64,000 nt of DNA from Terrabacter sp. Root181 (GCF_001428505.1 NZ_LMHU01000005.1:496001-560000); one strand, 5' to 3'; counted from the stretch's first letter, positions 44,829 to 57,492 are shown. A program made the numbers and translations. The notes: generated by a model not told the origin, from the sequence alone.

Positions 44829-45554
44829 TCAGCGTGCGTACGTCCCGACCTGTCGGGCGCGGTCCGTCGCGACGGGTGTGGGCGGAGGGGCTGCCCAGGC
44901 GACGGGCACCGGCTCGGGCGCCAGGGGTGCGAAGGTGGCCACGACGTCGATGCCGTCGCGCAGGAGCTTGACGAGGCGCTCCTCGGGGTCGTCGACGCAG
45001 GCGCGGGCGATGCCGTCCACGGCCAGGGCGACGACCTTGGCGGCGTTCGCCGGGCGGACGGCTGCGGTGTTGAAGCCCATGCGTGCCAGGTGGATTCGTG
45101 CCCACCGCTCCGCCGCCGGCGCGGCGGTGAGGGCGGCCCGTGAGGCCTTGGACAGCTGCCCGGGGGATCGACCGTCCTGCTCGGCGAGGATGCCCTCGGC
45201 GTTGAGGATGGCGAGGGCCATGACGTTCTGCCGCTCCTCAGCGGCGACGGGCAGCGCGGCCCGGGCCGTCGTCAGCACGAGCGCCGTCGTGACCCGCGGG
45301 TCGTCCGGGTTGAGGCCGACGACCTCGGGGATCATCGTGACCAGACGCTGGCGGTGCGTCTCGTCGAGCATGTCGTTGACGCAGCGCGCGAGGGTCGCCA
45401 GCACCGGGTGGGTGCACTCCGGGTGGTCGCTCCAGCGCTCGCCGGCCAGGAACGAGGCCATCTCCATGAAGCACGCGCCCTTGCGCGAGCTGCGGTGGCG
45501 GCCGCGGGACAACACGGGCACGCCGTCGGGCACGAAGGGGGCTCGTCGAGACAT
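44829..45554 (-). CDS. Conserved actinobacterial protein of unknown function
   Basis: A 241-residue mostly helical protein. GAGGAG precedes the ATG at 45554. It has a conserved-looking C-V-N-D-M-L-D-E-T-H-R-Q-R-L core and R-V-T-T-A-L-V-L-T-T-A-R helix, with a Pro/Ala-rich tail. No signal or membrane helix and no recognised domain. It is divergent from the GAF regulator with 165 bases between, so the two could share control. Confidence 0.7.
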   Translation of the reverse strand: MSRRAPFVPDGVPVLSRGRHRSSRKGACFMEMASFLAGERWSDHPECTHPVLATLARCVNDMLDETHRQRLVTMIPEVVGLNPDDPRVTTALVLTTARAALPVAAEERQNVMALAILNAEGILAEQDGRSPGQLSKASRAALTAAPAAERWARIHLARMGFNTAAVRPANAAKVVALAVDGIARACVDDPEERLVKLLRDGIDVVATFAPLAPEPVPVAWAAPPPTPVATDRARQVGTYAR

Positions 45555-45719
45555 CGTCGCTCCTCGGACTTCCATCAAAGATCCTGCGCGGGTTCCTTCA
45601 TGGTGCGCCTGAATCGGCTGCTTGACCACCCCTTCTGTCCAACCTGCCGGGCGCGCTCGACGTTGTGGGATTGCGCGCAGTCCTGTCGCCCTGGGCGGAA
45701 GTGTGTGCACAATCGGCCC

Positions 45720-46955
45720 ATGCCCGTCGACGCGCACCCCGAGTCCGAGAGCAGCGGGGTCCGCGCACACGTCGCCGACTCGTGGCTGCGGTCCGCCGCG
45801 GCCGGCGTCCAGGTCGACACCGTCGACGCGCCGATCACGCTGCCCGCGGACGCGCTGCGCGACCACCGCGAGGCGCACCCCTTGGCGCGCGTCTTCCCGT
45901 TGCTCGACGACGTGCTCGGCCAGGCGGCGCGCGACTGTGACGCCGTCATGGCCGTCTCGGATGCCTCGGGCCAGCTGCTGTGGGTGTGTGGGACGCCGAG
46001 CGTGCTCCGTCGTGCCGAGTCGATCGGCTTCGTCGAGGGCAGCAACTGGGACGAGCGCCTCGCCGGCACCAACGCACCGGGGATGGCCCTGCGCCTCGAC
46101 CAGTCCGTCAACGTCATCGGGGCCGAGCACTTCCGGCACTCCGTCCAGCGCTGGAGCTGCGCGGCGACGACGATCCACGACCCGGCCGACCAGTCCGTCC
46201 TCGGGGTCCTCGACATCACCGGTGGCGACGACATCGTCGTGCCGCAGACCATGGCCATGGTGCGGGCGGCCGCGCGGATGGCCGAGTCCGAGCTGGCGCG
46301 CGAGCTGCTCGTGAGCGGCCGGGGCGCCCAGCCCGAGGGGACCGCGCGCGGGCTCTCGGTGCTCATGGAGTCGCTCGGCCGCAACGACACCCTCCTCACC
46401 GTCGACGACGGCAGGGGCCACCGCCGAACCGTCCGCCTCAGTCCGCGCCACAGCGAGATCCTGCTCCTGCTCGCCTCGGCGCCGCGCGGGCTCTCGGGCG
46501 ACGAGCTCGCCGTCCTGCTCTACGAGGAGGACAGCAGCGCCTCGACGCTCCGGGTCGAGATGGGCCGGCTGCGCAGCCTGCTCGGTGAGGACCTGCTCGC
46601 ATCACGCCCGTACCGGCTCGTCGCCGAGCTCTCCGGGGACTGGCTCGGGGTAGAGGCGCACCTGGCGGCCGGTGACGTCGCGAGCGCGATGCGCGCCTAC
46701 CGCGGGCCGCTCCTGCCGCGGTCGACGGCGCCGGGGGTGGTCCGCCTGCGCGCGAGCGTCGAGGGCGACCTGCGCCGCGCGGTCATCGGGAGCGGTCGGG
46801 CCGACCTCATGTCGGCCTGGACGCGCTCGGCGTCCGGGGCCGACGACTACGAGATGTGGCAGGCGCAGGCGCACGTCCTCGGCCCCGGGTCGGCGCTCAT
46901 GCCGCTCGTCCAGAACCAGATCCACCGCCTCGACCGCGAGCTCGGCCCCGCCTGA
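45720..46955 (+). CDS. GAF-domain transcriptional regulator (AcoR-like, actinobacterial)
   Basis: A 411-residue protein. An N-terminal helix S-W-L-R-S-A-A-A-G-V precedes a GAF domain (residues ~50-190) with G-S-N-W-D-E-R-L-A-G-T-N-A-P-G-M-A, the stretch typical of AcoR-type sensors. The C-terminal half lacks the sigma-54 AAA module and Fis helix; it has a winged-helix-like region (L-S-P-R-H-S-E-I-L-L-L-L, then S-T-L-R-V-E-M-G-R-L-R-S). It lies 270 bases before the aldehyde dehydrogenase gene it probably activates. Confidence 0.85.
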   Translation: MPVDAHPESESSGVRAHVADSWLRSAAAGVQVDTVDAPITLPADALRDHREAHPLARVFPLLDDVLGQAARDCDAVMAVSDASGQLLWVCGTPSVLRRAESIGFVEGSNWDERLAGTNAPGMALRLDQSVNVIGAEHFRHSVQRWSCAATTIHDPADQSVLGVLDITGGDDIVVPQTMAMVRAAARMAESELARELLVSGRGAQPEGTARGLSVLMESLGRNDTLLTVDDGRGHRRTVRLSPRHSEILLLLASAPRGLSGDELAVLLYEEDSSASTLRVEMGRLRSLLGEDLLASRPYRLVAELSGDWLGVEAHLAAGDVASAMRAYRGPLLPRSTAPGVVRLRASVEGDLRRAVIGSGRADLMSAWTRSASGADDYEMWQAQAHVLGPGSALMPLVQNQIHRLDRELGPA

Positions 46956-46967
46956 CCCGCCCGGGTT

Positions 46968-47104
46968 GGTGGCCTCTCGACGGTTGAGACCCGGCCACAG
47001 CTGGCCCCTCGACGTTTCAAGCAACCGTCGAGAGGCCACGTCGCGCCCCGCCTCCCCCGTCGAGAGGCCACGTCGCGCCGCCCCCCACCCGTCGAGGGGC
47101 CACA
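46968..47104. repeat. Repeat block C (two inverted plus three direct units)
   Basis: Inverted cores at 46978 and 47010 and direct cores at 47026, 47058 and 47090 all keep 32-base spacing. The variants read CGTCGAGAGGCCAC and CGTCGAGGGGCCAC. The block fills the gap between the GAF regulator and the aldehyde dehydrogenase promoter region. Confidence 0.88.
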
Positions 47105-47146
47105 AACCGGGCGTATGCCGTGACGTCGCCACCCCGCACACGGCAC

Positions 47147-47167
47147 GCAACGTGGTTGCAACGTTGC
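47147..47167. promoter_or_regulatory. Overlapping GCAAC palindromes before the aldehyde dehydrogenase gene
   Basis: GCAAC-GTG-GTTGC (47147-47159) shares its right end with the perfect palindrome GCAACGTTGC (47158-47167), about 60 bases upstream of the ATG. It is a good candidate for binding by the adjacent GAF regulator. Confidence 0.5.
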
Positions 47168-47228
47168 CCTGCCTACGGTCACGCCAACCCCTGGGAGGGG
47201 CACCACCAAGGATGTTGGGAGATCAACC

Positions 47229-48752
<1,524 letters not shown>

Positions 48753-48766
48753 GCGGGTCGGCCCCC

Positions 48767-49216
48767 GTGGCCCACACGCCCCCAGAGACGGTCGCACCCG
48801 GTGAGCCAACGGCTTCCCCCAGCCGGGTCGACCTCACCGGTGAGGCGGCGGACCTGCTCCGTCGCCTCACCGGGATCCACGGTCCGCTGATGTTCCACCA
48901 GTCGGGTGGCTGCTGCGACGGCAGCTCTCCCATGTGCTTCCCGGCCGGCGACTTCATCACGAGCGAGGCCGACGTGCACCTGGCCGACCTCGCCGTCGAC
49001 GGGGTCGAAGCACCGGTCGGCTTCTGGATGTCGGTGTCGCAGTACGAGTACTGGAAGCACACGCACCTCACCGTCGACGTCGTGAGGGGTCGCGGGAGCG
49101 GCTTCTCCGTCGAGGCGCCCGAGGGCGTGCGGTTCCTCATCCGCTCGCGCCTGCTCACCGCTGAGGAGCTGACCGCCTTCGGCATCACCGCTCGGACCGT
49201 GGGCCGGGTCGGCTGA
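48767..49216 (+). CDS. DUF779 protein, partner of acetaldehyde dehydrogenase
   Basis: A 149-residue protein with the DUF779 core H-Q-S-G-G-C-C-D-G-S-S-P-M-C (residues ~44-57), W-K-H-T-H-L-T-V-D-V and a C-terminal E-G-V-R-F-L-I-R-S-R. The Cys-rich motif could bind metal. DUF779 genes nearly always follow an acetaldehyde dehydrogenase, as here (14 bases after its stop), but the biochemical role is not established. The start is the GTG at 48767 and is uncertain. Confidence 0.88.
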   Translation: MAHTPPETVAPGEPTASPSRVDLTGEAADLLRRLTGIHGPLMFHQSGGCCDGSSPMCFPAGDFITSEADVHLADLAVDGVEAPVGFWMSVSQYEYWKHTHLTVDVVRGRGSGFSVEAPEGVRFLIRSRLLTAEELTAFGITARTVGRVG

Positions 49217-49226
49217 GCCCGACCGG

Positions 49227-49272
49227 ACCGTGGAGGTTCGCACCCCTGTGCGGGGGTGCGAACCTCCACGGT
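49227..49272. terminator. 20-bp hairpin between DUF779 and the binding-protein-like gene
   Basis: 49227-49246 pairs perfectly with 49253-49272 (loop TGTGCG). It sits between convergent genes and is followed by two GTATGCC words (49275 and 49298). Confidence 0.65.
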
Positions 49273-49306
49273 GTCGTATGCCGTCCGCCGCGCCCGTCGT
49301 ATGCCG

Positions 49307-50032
49307 TCAGGCAGGCGGCGCGACCGCGGCGCCCGACTGCCCCGACCGCGCCAAGGCGTCGGCGACGAAGCCGCTCGCCTTCAGCTCCTCGACGAGCTCG
49401 TGCAGGAACGCGACGGTGTCGGCCGCACGCGTCCGCGTCGTGCCGACGGCCTGCTCGATCTGCATGAACGCCTCGTCGACGACCCTCACGTCGTCACGGC
49501 CGGCGGCGAAGGCGGTGACGGGCTCCCGGATGCCGGCACCGACCTCGAGGCCCTCGGCGGCGAAGACGTCGACGCCCTCGTCACCGCGCACGATGCTTGC
49601 GTGCGCCAGCGTGCGGGTGAGGAAGAGGTCGTAGGCCGAGCCGTGCTTGACCCCGACCCGGACGCCGCCGCGGTCGACGTCGGCGACCGACCGCACGGGG
49701 GAGTCGACGGGCACGACGTAGACACCCTCGATGACGACGTAGGGCGCCGTGAAGGCGACCTCAGTCGCCCGGGCCGGGTCGACGGCGAGGAAGCACAGGT
49801 CGGCCTCGCCCGTCGCCATGGCCTCGAACGACCGGCGCGCCGCGTCGAAGCAGACCAGCTCGACGGGCACGCCGAGCCGCTCCCCGACGGCATACGCGAG
49901 GTCGACGGTCACCCCGCTGGGTGCGTCCGGCGTGCCCTGGGCGAGCACGGGGTTGCCGAGGTTGATCGAGGCGCGCAGGACGCCCGTCGGCGCGAGGTCC
50001 TGGGCGATGGCGGGCGTCGGGGTCGCGGTCAC
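49307..50032 (-). CDS. Signal-less periplasmic-binding-like protein (amino-acid type), last gene of a four-gene operon
   Basis: A 241-residue protein with the type II solute-binding fold of SBP_bac_3: G-V-L-R-A-S-I-N-L-G-N, V-D-L-A-Y-A-V-G-E-R-L-G and E-A-D-L-C-F-L-A-V-D-P-A-R. It has no signal peptide or lipobox, and no permease or ATPase genes nearby, so it cannot be a normal ABC transporter component. It starts four bases after the cupredoxin-like gene's stop and belongs to the same operon. A cytosolic ligand sensor or enzyme is possible. Confidence 0.82.
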   Translation of the reverse strand: MTATPTPAIAQDLAPTGVLRASINLGNPVLAQGTPDAPSGVTVDLAYAVGERLGVPVELVCFDAARRSFEAMATGEADLCFLAVDPARATEVAFTAPYVVIEGVYVVPVDSPVRSVADVDRGGVRVGVKHGSAYDLFLTRTLAHASIVRGDEGVDVFAAEGLEVGAGIREPVTAFAAGRDDVRVVDEAFMQIEQAVGTTRTRAADTVAFLHELVEELKASGFVADALARSGQSGAAVAPPA

Positions 50033-50036
50033 CCGG

Positions 50037-50729
50037 TCAGGCTACGGCGTCCTTCCCGCGGGTGGGCTTGCGGTAGAAGGCGATCCCCGGCACGGGCCGC
50101 TCGGCCTCGATGACGGCCGTGTCGGTGACCGAGATGCCGGGACCGGCGACGACGGCGAAGAATACCGTCTGGCCGAGCACGACGTCGACCTCGGGGGGCT
50201 CCGCCTGGCCGTCCTTGACCATGACGAGGACGCCCTGCCGCTGCTGGCTCTGCCAGGCCCGGATGCCCTCGTCCGAGCTCGAGTCCGGCGCCGAGACGCG
50301 CACGACGCCCGTGGCGCCGGAGCCGTGGGCGTCGGCCCACTCGTAGGTCCCGGTGCACGTGAAGGCGTGGGAGTAGCCCGACTCGTTGACGAGGCGGTCG
50401 CTCGAGAAGAAGTCCTTCTCGCCCGAGACGGCGAAGGGTCGGGCGTGCGGGTCGGGGCAGTGCCACATGACCATGTCGCCGGCGTTGACGGTCACCTTCT
50501 CGACGTCCGGCACGAAGGCCTTGCCCTCGGCCCGCACGGTGACGAGCGTCTGGGCCATCTCGCCGCGCTTGGGTGAGTCACCCTCGACGACGACGACGTA
50601 CGGGTGGTCCTGGGCCATGGCGGCGGTGCCGGCGTGGCCGATCGCGTAGGCGTAGGTGCCGGGCTTCATGAACCGCTGCCCGTAGCAGTCGGTCTGCCGC
50701 AGCGCCCTGCTGTCGAAGTGGTCGCTCAT
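50037..50729 (-). CDS. Cupredoxin-like protein with degenerate copper site
   Basis: A 230-residue protein. Residues ~70-150 look like a cupredoxin: V-T-V-N-A-G-D-M-V-M-W-H, then H-A-R-P-F, and G-T-Y-E-W-A-D-A-H-G-S-G-A-T-G-V-V-R-V. The two His ligand positions are kept, but the expected Cys (Y-x-Y-x-C-x-x-H) and Met positions appear as Asp and Ala, so type 1 copper binding is doubtful. A second beta-rich half (residues ~155-230) ends at a Lys/Arg tail. There is no signal peptide. GAGGAGGG precedes the ATG. It is the third gene of the four-gene operon. Confidence 0.7.
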   Translation of the reverse strand: MSDHFDSRALRQTDCYGQRFMKPGTYAYAIGHAGTAAMAQDHPYVVVVEGDSPKRGEMAQTLVTVRAEGKAFVPDVEKVTVNAGDMVMWHCPDPHARPFAVSGEKDFFSSDRLVNESGYSHAFTCTGTYEWADAHGSGATGVVRVSAPDSSSDEGIRAWQSQQRQGVLVMVKDGQAEPPEVDVVLGQTVFFAVVAGPGISVTDTAVIEAERPVPGIAFYRKPTRGKDAVA

Positions 50730-50742
50730 GGTCGTGCCCTCC

Positions 50743-51546
50743 TCAGGCGCTGATGTCGGCGCTGAGGACGAGCTCGTCCTCGGGCGCGTTGTGCTGGACC
50801 TCGGCGCCGATGGCGTCGATGTGGACCGAGACGGCCGGGTCGATCGCCGACGTCGCCGGCAGCACCTCGAACCACTCGGGCTGGTCGTAGATCGGGAAGC
50901 GGGTGCCCGAGATGAACGGCGTGATGATCGGCCCGAGCCAGCCGGTGAGCCCGGCGATCCCGATGGCGGCGGTGACGGCGATGGCGAGACCGGCGAGGAA
51001 CGGGCCGATGAGCGGCACCCAGGCGACGGCCGCCGCGACGGCCAGCCCGATGCCGGCGACGATCGCGGCGGTCCCGGGCCCGAAGGCCAGGCTCGGCACG
51101 CCCTGGACGATGCCCTCGACCTTCCACATACCGCCGACGAGCGCGACGGACAGCCCGAGGTCGACCGTGGCCCGCACGAAGTCACCGAACGACACGGGCA
51201 CCGAGACCGTGGGCCACGTGATGTCGATCCGCGGCGTGCAGACGGTCCCGACGCACGGGATGTCGATGCAGACCTGGGGGATGTGGATCTCGGGGAGGAA
51301 GTCGCCGAGGTCGAGCGACAGCGTGGCGCTCGCACTCCAGTCGAGGCGCAGGTCGGCGATCCGGATGGTGTCCGGCGGGATGAGGTCGACGGAGCCGTTG
51401 CTCAGGGTGCCGCTCACGGAGTAGCTGACCGCGAAGGGCCCGAGGCTGGACGAGCCGCTCGTCGACTGCGGGCCGAGCCCGGCGACGACGGTGTCGAGGA
51501 AGTCGTTGGCCGCGCCCTCGTCGATGGCGGCGATGATCTCGGACAT
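50743..51546 (-). CDS. Unknown protein with beta-rich body and central hydrophobic hairpin
   Basis: A 267-residue protein without signal peptide. Residues 36-150 show alternating polar/hydrophobic beta strands and three Cys at 93, 98 and 103. Residues ~158-204 are strongly hydrophobic and Gly/Ala-rich, enough for two membrane-crossing helices joined by W-V-P-L-I-G-P. The C-terminal part returns to beta strands and ends E-L-V-L-S-A-D-I-S-A. An amphipathic beta body with an inserted hydrophobic hairpin recalls lipid-binding TULIP or pore-forming proteins, but that is speculation. Gaps to its neighbours are 9 and 13 bases. Confidence 0.7.
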   Translation of the reverse strand: MSEIIAAIDEGAANDFLDTVVAGLGPQSTSGSSSLGPFAVSYSVSGTLSNGSVDLIPPDTIRIADLRLDWSASATLSLDLGDFLPEIHIPQVCIDIPCVGTVCTPRIDITWPTVSVPVSFGDFVRATVDLGLSVALVGGMWKVEGIVQGVPSLAFGPGTAAIVAGIGLAVAAAVAWVPLIGPFLAGLAIAVTAAIGIAGLTGWLGPIITPFISGTRFPIYDQPEWFEVLPATSAIDPAVSVHIDAIGAEVQHNAPEDELVLSADISA

Positions 51547-51555
51547 GGAGGTCTC

Positions 51556-52275
51556 CTAGAGGTTGCCGCGCGCGAGCACGCGGTCGATGTCGATGAGCGG
51601 GCCGACCGTCGGGGTCAGGGTGAAGGCGCCGACGCGCAGCGCGGAGACGGGGATGCGGATCGTCGTGAGGACGGCGCGGAGCATCTGGCCGATGAGGCAC
51701 TCGAGCACCGACTCGAGGTCGTCCGGCGAGACGTCGACGAGCTCGACGGCGTCGACGGCGAAGCCGAGGGCCGGCTGCCCGTCGAGCGTCGTCCCGACGA
51801 GGTGCCCCACGGCATACAGCTCGATGGCCGTGCACACGGGGTTCTGCGCCTTGCCCGGCTTGTCGTCCCAGCGCGGGTCGTCCGGCTCGTTCGGGTGGTC
51901 CCCGCCGTGGTCCCCGTGCGGGTCGTGCGGGTCGTCCTTCGGGTCGTGCCGGTCCTTGGGGCAGTCGACGCAGATCTGCACCTTCGTCGACACGCTGAAC
52001 TGCCCCGGCCCGAGCGTGAGCTGGGGCGGCAGCAGCGCGTCCTCGTCGAAGAGGTCGAGGTGGGGCACCGAGAAGCGCACGTGCCACTGGATGCCGCCGG
52101 TGCCCGGGAAGAGGATCGGCGGCATCTGGGTGTCGCCCACGTCGGAGACCGGCACGAAGGCCGGAGACCCGTACGACAGCAGGTGTGGTCTGGCGGTGCA
52201 CAGCGCCGTCACGAGGTCGTTGAGGGCCGTCTCCTCCACGGAGACGAAGACCTCGGAGGTGTCGGTCAGGCTCAT
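51556..52275 (-). CDS. Unknown protein with His/Asp-rich metal-binding-like linker, first gene of a four-gene operon
   Basis: A 239-residue protein without signal peptide. Residues 1-105 and 142-239 look like two beta-rich halves (L-T-L-G-P-G-Q-F-S-V; L-R-V-G-A-F-T-L-T-P). Between them lies a linker (residues ~107-141) made almost only of Asp, His, Pro, Gly and Lys, with D-P-H-D-P-H-G-D-H-G-G-D-H as core. It is preceded by C-V-D-C. The linker could chelate Zn, Ni or Cu. The C-terminal A-V-L-T-T-I-R-I-P and P-L-I-D-I-D-R-V-L resemble the next gene's lipid-binding-like strands. The family is unknown. Confidence 0.7.
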   Translation of the reverse strand: MSLTDTSEVFVSVEETALNDLVTALCTARPHLLSYGSPAFVPVSDVGDTQMPPILFPGTGGIQWHVRFSVPHLDLFDEDALLPPQLTLGPGQFSVSTKVQICVDCPKDRHDPKDDPHDPHGDHGGDHPNEPDDPRWDDKPGKAQNPVCTAIELYAVGHLVGTTLDGQPALGFAVDAVELVDVSPDDLESVLECLIGQMLRAVLTTIRIPVSALRVGAFTLTPTVGPLIDIDRVLARGNL

Positions 52276-52381
52276 GGGTTCCCCCGGTGCTCGGGCCGGC
52301 TGCGGTGCGTCGGCTGCAGGAAGTCAGTGGTGTGCGCGCGACCCGCTGATACACGCCGACGTCGCCGGACGGCATACGCAA

Positions 52382-52413
52382 AAGGCCCCCTCCGCGGGTG
52401 CGGAGAGGGCCTT
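52382..52413. terminator. Hairpin between etfD-like gene and the unknown operon
   Basis: AAGGCCCCCTCCGC pairs with GCGGAGAGGGCCTT with one mismatch, downstream of the EtfD-like stop on the minus strand. It is bracketed by two GTATGCC-type words. Confidence 0.55.
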
Positions 52414-52446
52414 CGACAGCGAGCGGGCGTATGCCGTCCGGCGCGG

Positions 52447-54807
<2,361 letters not shown>

Positions 54808-54817
54808 GCCGGGAGTC

Positions 54818-54833
54818 TACTGACGAGTTAGCA
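54818..54833. promoter_or_regulatory. TetR-like operator before etfD
   Basis: TACTGACGAGTTAGCA fits the palindromic pattern ACTNACNNGTNAG, as does the site before the CGNR gene and, with one mismatch, one before fadE. It lies 11 bases upstream of the start codon, where a repressor would block the polymerase. Confidence 0.6.
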
Positions 54834-54891
54834 AGCGCTTAGCGATTGTGACGGCCGTCGCGGCGTGACGCTCGTCCCCTTCGTCCCCGGC

Positions 54892-54926
54892 CACACGGCA
54901 TACGCCCTCGGGGTGTCGTATGCCGT
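54892..54926. repeat. Inverted pair of GTATGCC-type words
   Basis: CACACGGCATACGCCCTCGG (54892-54911) is followed 5 bases on by TCGTATGCCGTCC. The two face each other and could form a stem CGGCATAC/GTATGCCG. It lies between the divergent etfD-like and cysK genes. Confidence 0.7.
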
Positions 54927-55074
54927 CCGGCAGGCCCCGCAGGACCGCCCGGATCATGGGCGACCCCTTGGCAACAGATAACAACGTGTTGGAATATGCA
55001 TAACGAGAACTCGGTTGTCGCAGACAATCGAGGCGACAGACGTCCCACCGCACCCGGCCGAAAGGGCTCCAGCA

Positions 55075-56004
55075 ATGCCGATCTACGACGACGTGACCAA
55101 GCTGATCGGCAACACGCCGCTCGTGCGCCTCAACAAGGTCACCGACGGCGCGCAGGCGACCGTCGCCGCGAAGCTCGAGTTCTACAACCCCGCCAGCTCG
55201 GTCAAGGACCGCATCGGCGTCGCGATCGTCGACGCGGCCGAGGCGAGCGGTCAGCTCGAGCCCGGCGGCACCATCGTCGAGGCCACCTCGGGCAACACCG
55301 GCATCGCGCTCGCCATGGTCGGCGCGGCCCGCGGCTACAAGGTCGTCCTGACGATGCCCGAGTCGATGAGCAAGGAGCGCCGCGCGCTGCTGCGGGCCTT
55401 CGGCGCCGAGCTCGTCCTCACCGACCCGTCGACCGGCATGAAGGGCGCGGTCGCCAAGGCCGACGAGATCGTCGCCGAGCGCGGCGGCGTGCTCGCCCGC
55501 CAGTTCGCCAACGAGGCCAACCCCGAGATCCACCGCAAGACCACCGCGGAGGAGATCTGGAAGGACACCGACGGCGAGGTCGACATCGTCGTCGCCGGCA
55601 TCGGCACGGGCGGCACCATCACGGGCGTCGGCCAGGTCCTCAAGGCCCGCAAGCCAAGCATCCAGATCATCGCCGTCGAGCCCGAGGAGTCCCCGATCCT
55701 CAACGGCGGCCAGCCCGGTCCGCACAAGATCCAGGGCATCGGCGCCAACTTCGTCCCCGAGATCCTCGACACCGAGGTCTACGACGAGGTCATCGACGTC
55801 AACGCCGAGACCTCCGTGAAGTGGGCCCGCCGTGCCGCGACCGAGGAGGGCCTGCTCGTCGGGTTGTCGTCGGGCGCCGCCATCGCCGCCGCCGTGCAGG
55901 TCGCCCAGCGGCCCGAGAACGCCGGCAAGACGATCGTCGTCATCATCCCCTCGTTCGGCGAGCGCTACCTGTCCACGATCCTCTTCGAGGGCCTCGTCGA
56001 CTGA
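55075..56004 (+). CDS. cysK: Cysteine synthase A (O-acetylserine sulfhydrylase)
   Basis: A 309-residue PLP enzyme of standard length. It has the [10 protein letters not shown] motif with the PLP lysine (residue ~43), substrate loop T-S-G-N-T-G, PLP phosphate loop G-T-G-G-T-I-T-G and [10 protein letters not shown]. It makes cysteine from O-acetylserine and sulfide. The ATG at 55075 (MPIYDD) matches family starts; an in-frame upstream ATG at 55015 adds 20 unconserved residues. It is followed 49 bases later by cysE, its natural partner in the cysteine synthase complex. Confidence 0.96.
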   Translation: MPIYDDVTKLIGNTPLVRLNKVTDGAQATVAAKLEFYNPASSVKDRIGVAIVDAAEASGQLEPGGTIVEATSGNTGIALAMVGAARGYKVVLTMPESMSKERRALLRAFGAELVLTDPSTGMKGAVAKADEIVAERGGVLARQFANEANPEIHRKTTAEEIWKDTDGEVDIVVAGIGTGGTITGVGQVLKARKPSIQIIAVEPEESPILNGGQPGPHKIQGIGANFVPEILDTEVYDEVIDVNAETSVKWARRAATEEGLLVGLSSGAAIAAAVQVAQRPENAGKTIVVIIPSFGERYLSTILFEGLVD

Positions 56005-56053
56005 CGTCCCTCCGATCGCCCGCCCCACCTGCATCGCCACCAAGGAGTTGTGC

Positions 56054-56803
56054 ATGAGCACCGCACCACAGATCGACCACGGGCCCCGGCCGGCCGAGAC
56101 GCCGCTGACGCTCGTGCGCGGTGACCGCGCGGCCGAGGTGGTCAGGGTGGCCGGGGAGCCGGCGGCGACTGCGTCCTCCCACGCAGCCGCCGTCGTCCCC
56201 GGCGAGCGGTCGTATGCCGGCCCGCTCGGCTTCGCGCGCAAGGTCGCCGAGCGCGCCCGCGAGGACGTCGACGGCGCGATCGAGCGCGACCCCGCGGCCA
56301 ACTCCCGGCTCGAGGTGGTGCTGACGTCGCCAGGCCTGCACGCCATCTGGGCGCACCGCGGACTGCACGAGCTGTGGAAGCGTCCGGGTGGGCGGTTGCC
56401 GGCGCGGGTGCTCGCCACGGTGGCGCGCTCGGTCACGGGCGTCGAGATCCACCCGGCGGCCCGGCTCGGACGGCGGTTCTTCATCGACCACGGCATGGGA
56501 GTCGTCATCGGCGAGACGGCCGAGGTCGGCGACGACGTCATGCTCTACCACGGCGTCACGCTGGGTGGCCGGTCGATGGAGCACGTCAAGCGCCACCCCA
56601 CCGTCGGCAGCCGCGTCACGATCGGCGCCGGCGCCCGTGTGCTCGGCCCGATCCGCATCGGTGACGACGTCCAGATCGGCGCGAACTCCGTCGTGGTCAA
56701 GGACGTCCCGGCCGGTGCGGTCGCGACCGGTATCCCGGCGGTCGTCCGCTTCCCGAAGCGCGACGCCGCCAACCAGTGGCTCGACCCGGCGATGTACATC
56801 TGA
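56054..56803 (+). CDS. cysE: Serine O-acetyltransferase
   Basis: A 249-residue protein. The C-terminal ~170 residues are a left-handed beta-helix acetyltransferase of the short EpsC/CysE type, with [18 protein letters not shown] and the G-G-R motif. The first ~55 residues are low-complexity Ala/Pro/Val and not normally present, so a later start is possible. AAGGAG precedes the annotated ATG. It acetylates serine for CysK. The usual C-terminal Ile that docks into CysK is present (ends M-Y-I). Confidence 0.94.
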   Translation: MSTAPQIDHGPRPAETPLTLVRGDRAAEVVRVAGEPAATASSHAAAVVPGERSYAGPLGFARKVAERAREDVDGAIERDPAANSRLEVVLTSPGLHAIWAHRGLHELWKRPGGRLPARVLATVARSVTGVEIHPAARLGRRFFIDHGMGVVIGETAEVGDDVMLYHGVTLGGRSMEHVKRHPTVGSRVTIGAGARVLGPIRIGDDVQIGANSVVVKDVPAGAVATGIPAVVRFPKRDAANQWLDPAMYI

Positions 56804-56937
56804 GCCTCCGGCTCAGCCGTCATGACGCGCACGGTAGGGCGAGGGTCTTCGCCGTGCGGCCAGAGCCGATCGGTGGTCTGCTGACGTCCGACAGGTGTCG
56901 GCGAGCGTGGGCTCGCCCGGACGTCAGGGGAGCTCGG

Positions 56938-57492
56938 ATGCGCAGGTATCTCGTCGCGGCAGCGGTGCTGGCGGTTCTGGTCTGGTCCGTCGTCTCGAGC
57001 GGTGGCCCGCGGCTCGCGGCCGGTGACGGCGACCTCGAGCCGTCGTTCGGCTTCGGTGCGGCCGTGTCGTCCGCCGACGAGACACGGAACGTCTTCGTCA
57101 CGCCGCTGTGCCTGACCGGTGGACGGGGCGCGACCATCAGCGACGTCCGGTTGGTCGAGCCGCACGGTCTGGTCGTCCGGGACTTCGGGCTGCGGGTCTA
57201 CCCGACGGCGGCGCCCGTCACGGTCGACCCCGGGACCGGAGTCCTCGCGTCGGCGGCCTTCGTGCGATCGCCCGTGACGTCTGCCTGCGGCGGGGCCGAC
57301 CCGTCCATGCTCGCGGTGACCCTCCAGGTCATGGGCGCCGAGCGCGGCTGGTCTCGTGGCCTCGTCGTCGCCTACGTCATCGACGGCCGGCCGGAAAGCA
57401 TGGTCATGCCGCACGTCGAACTCGCGATGTGCGTCCAGGAGACGGCCGAGGCGACCTGCCAGCCTCCGGAGCAGGACGATTCGGACGGGTGA
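56938..57492 (+). CDS. Small secreted protein, unknown function
   Basis: A 184-residue protein with a signal peptide (R-R-Y-L-V-A-A-A-V-L-A-V-L-V-W-S-V-V-S). A beta-rich mature part follows with four Cys (likely two disulphides) and an acidic tail. GGGGAG precedes the ATG. No domain is recognised. It is the last gene before tRNA-Ser(UGA). Confidence 0.7.
   Translation: MRRYLVAAAVLAVLVWSVVSSGGPRLAAGDGDLEPSFGFGAAVSSADETRNVFVTPLCLTGGRGATISDVRLVEPHGLVVRDFGLRVYPTAAPVTVDPGTGVLASAAFVRSPVTSACGGADPSMLAVTLQVMGAERGWSRGLVVAYVIDGRPESMVMPHVELAMCVQETAEATCQPPEQDDSDG

Noticed and set aside
49307-50032. Functional ABC amino-acid importer
   Set aside because: The binding-protein fold lacks any export signal, and no permease or ATPase gene is adjacent.
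55015-55074. Upstream start for cysK adding 20 residues
   Set aside because: The extension is not conserved in CysK and the ATG at 55075 matches family N-termini.
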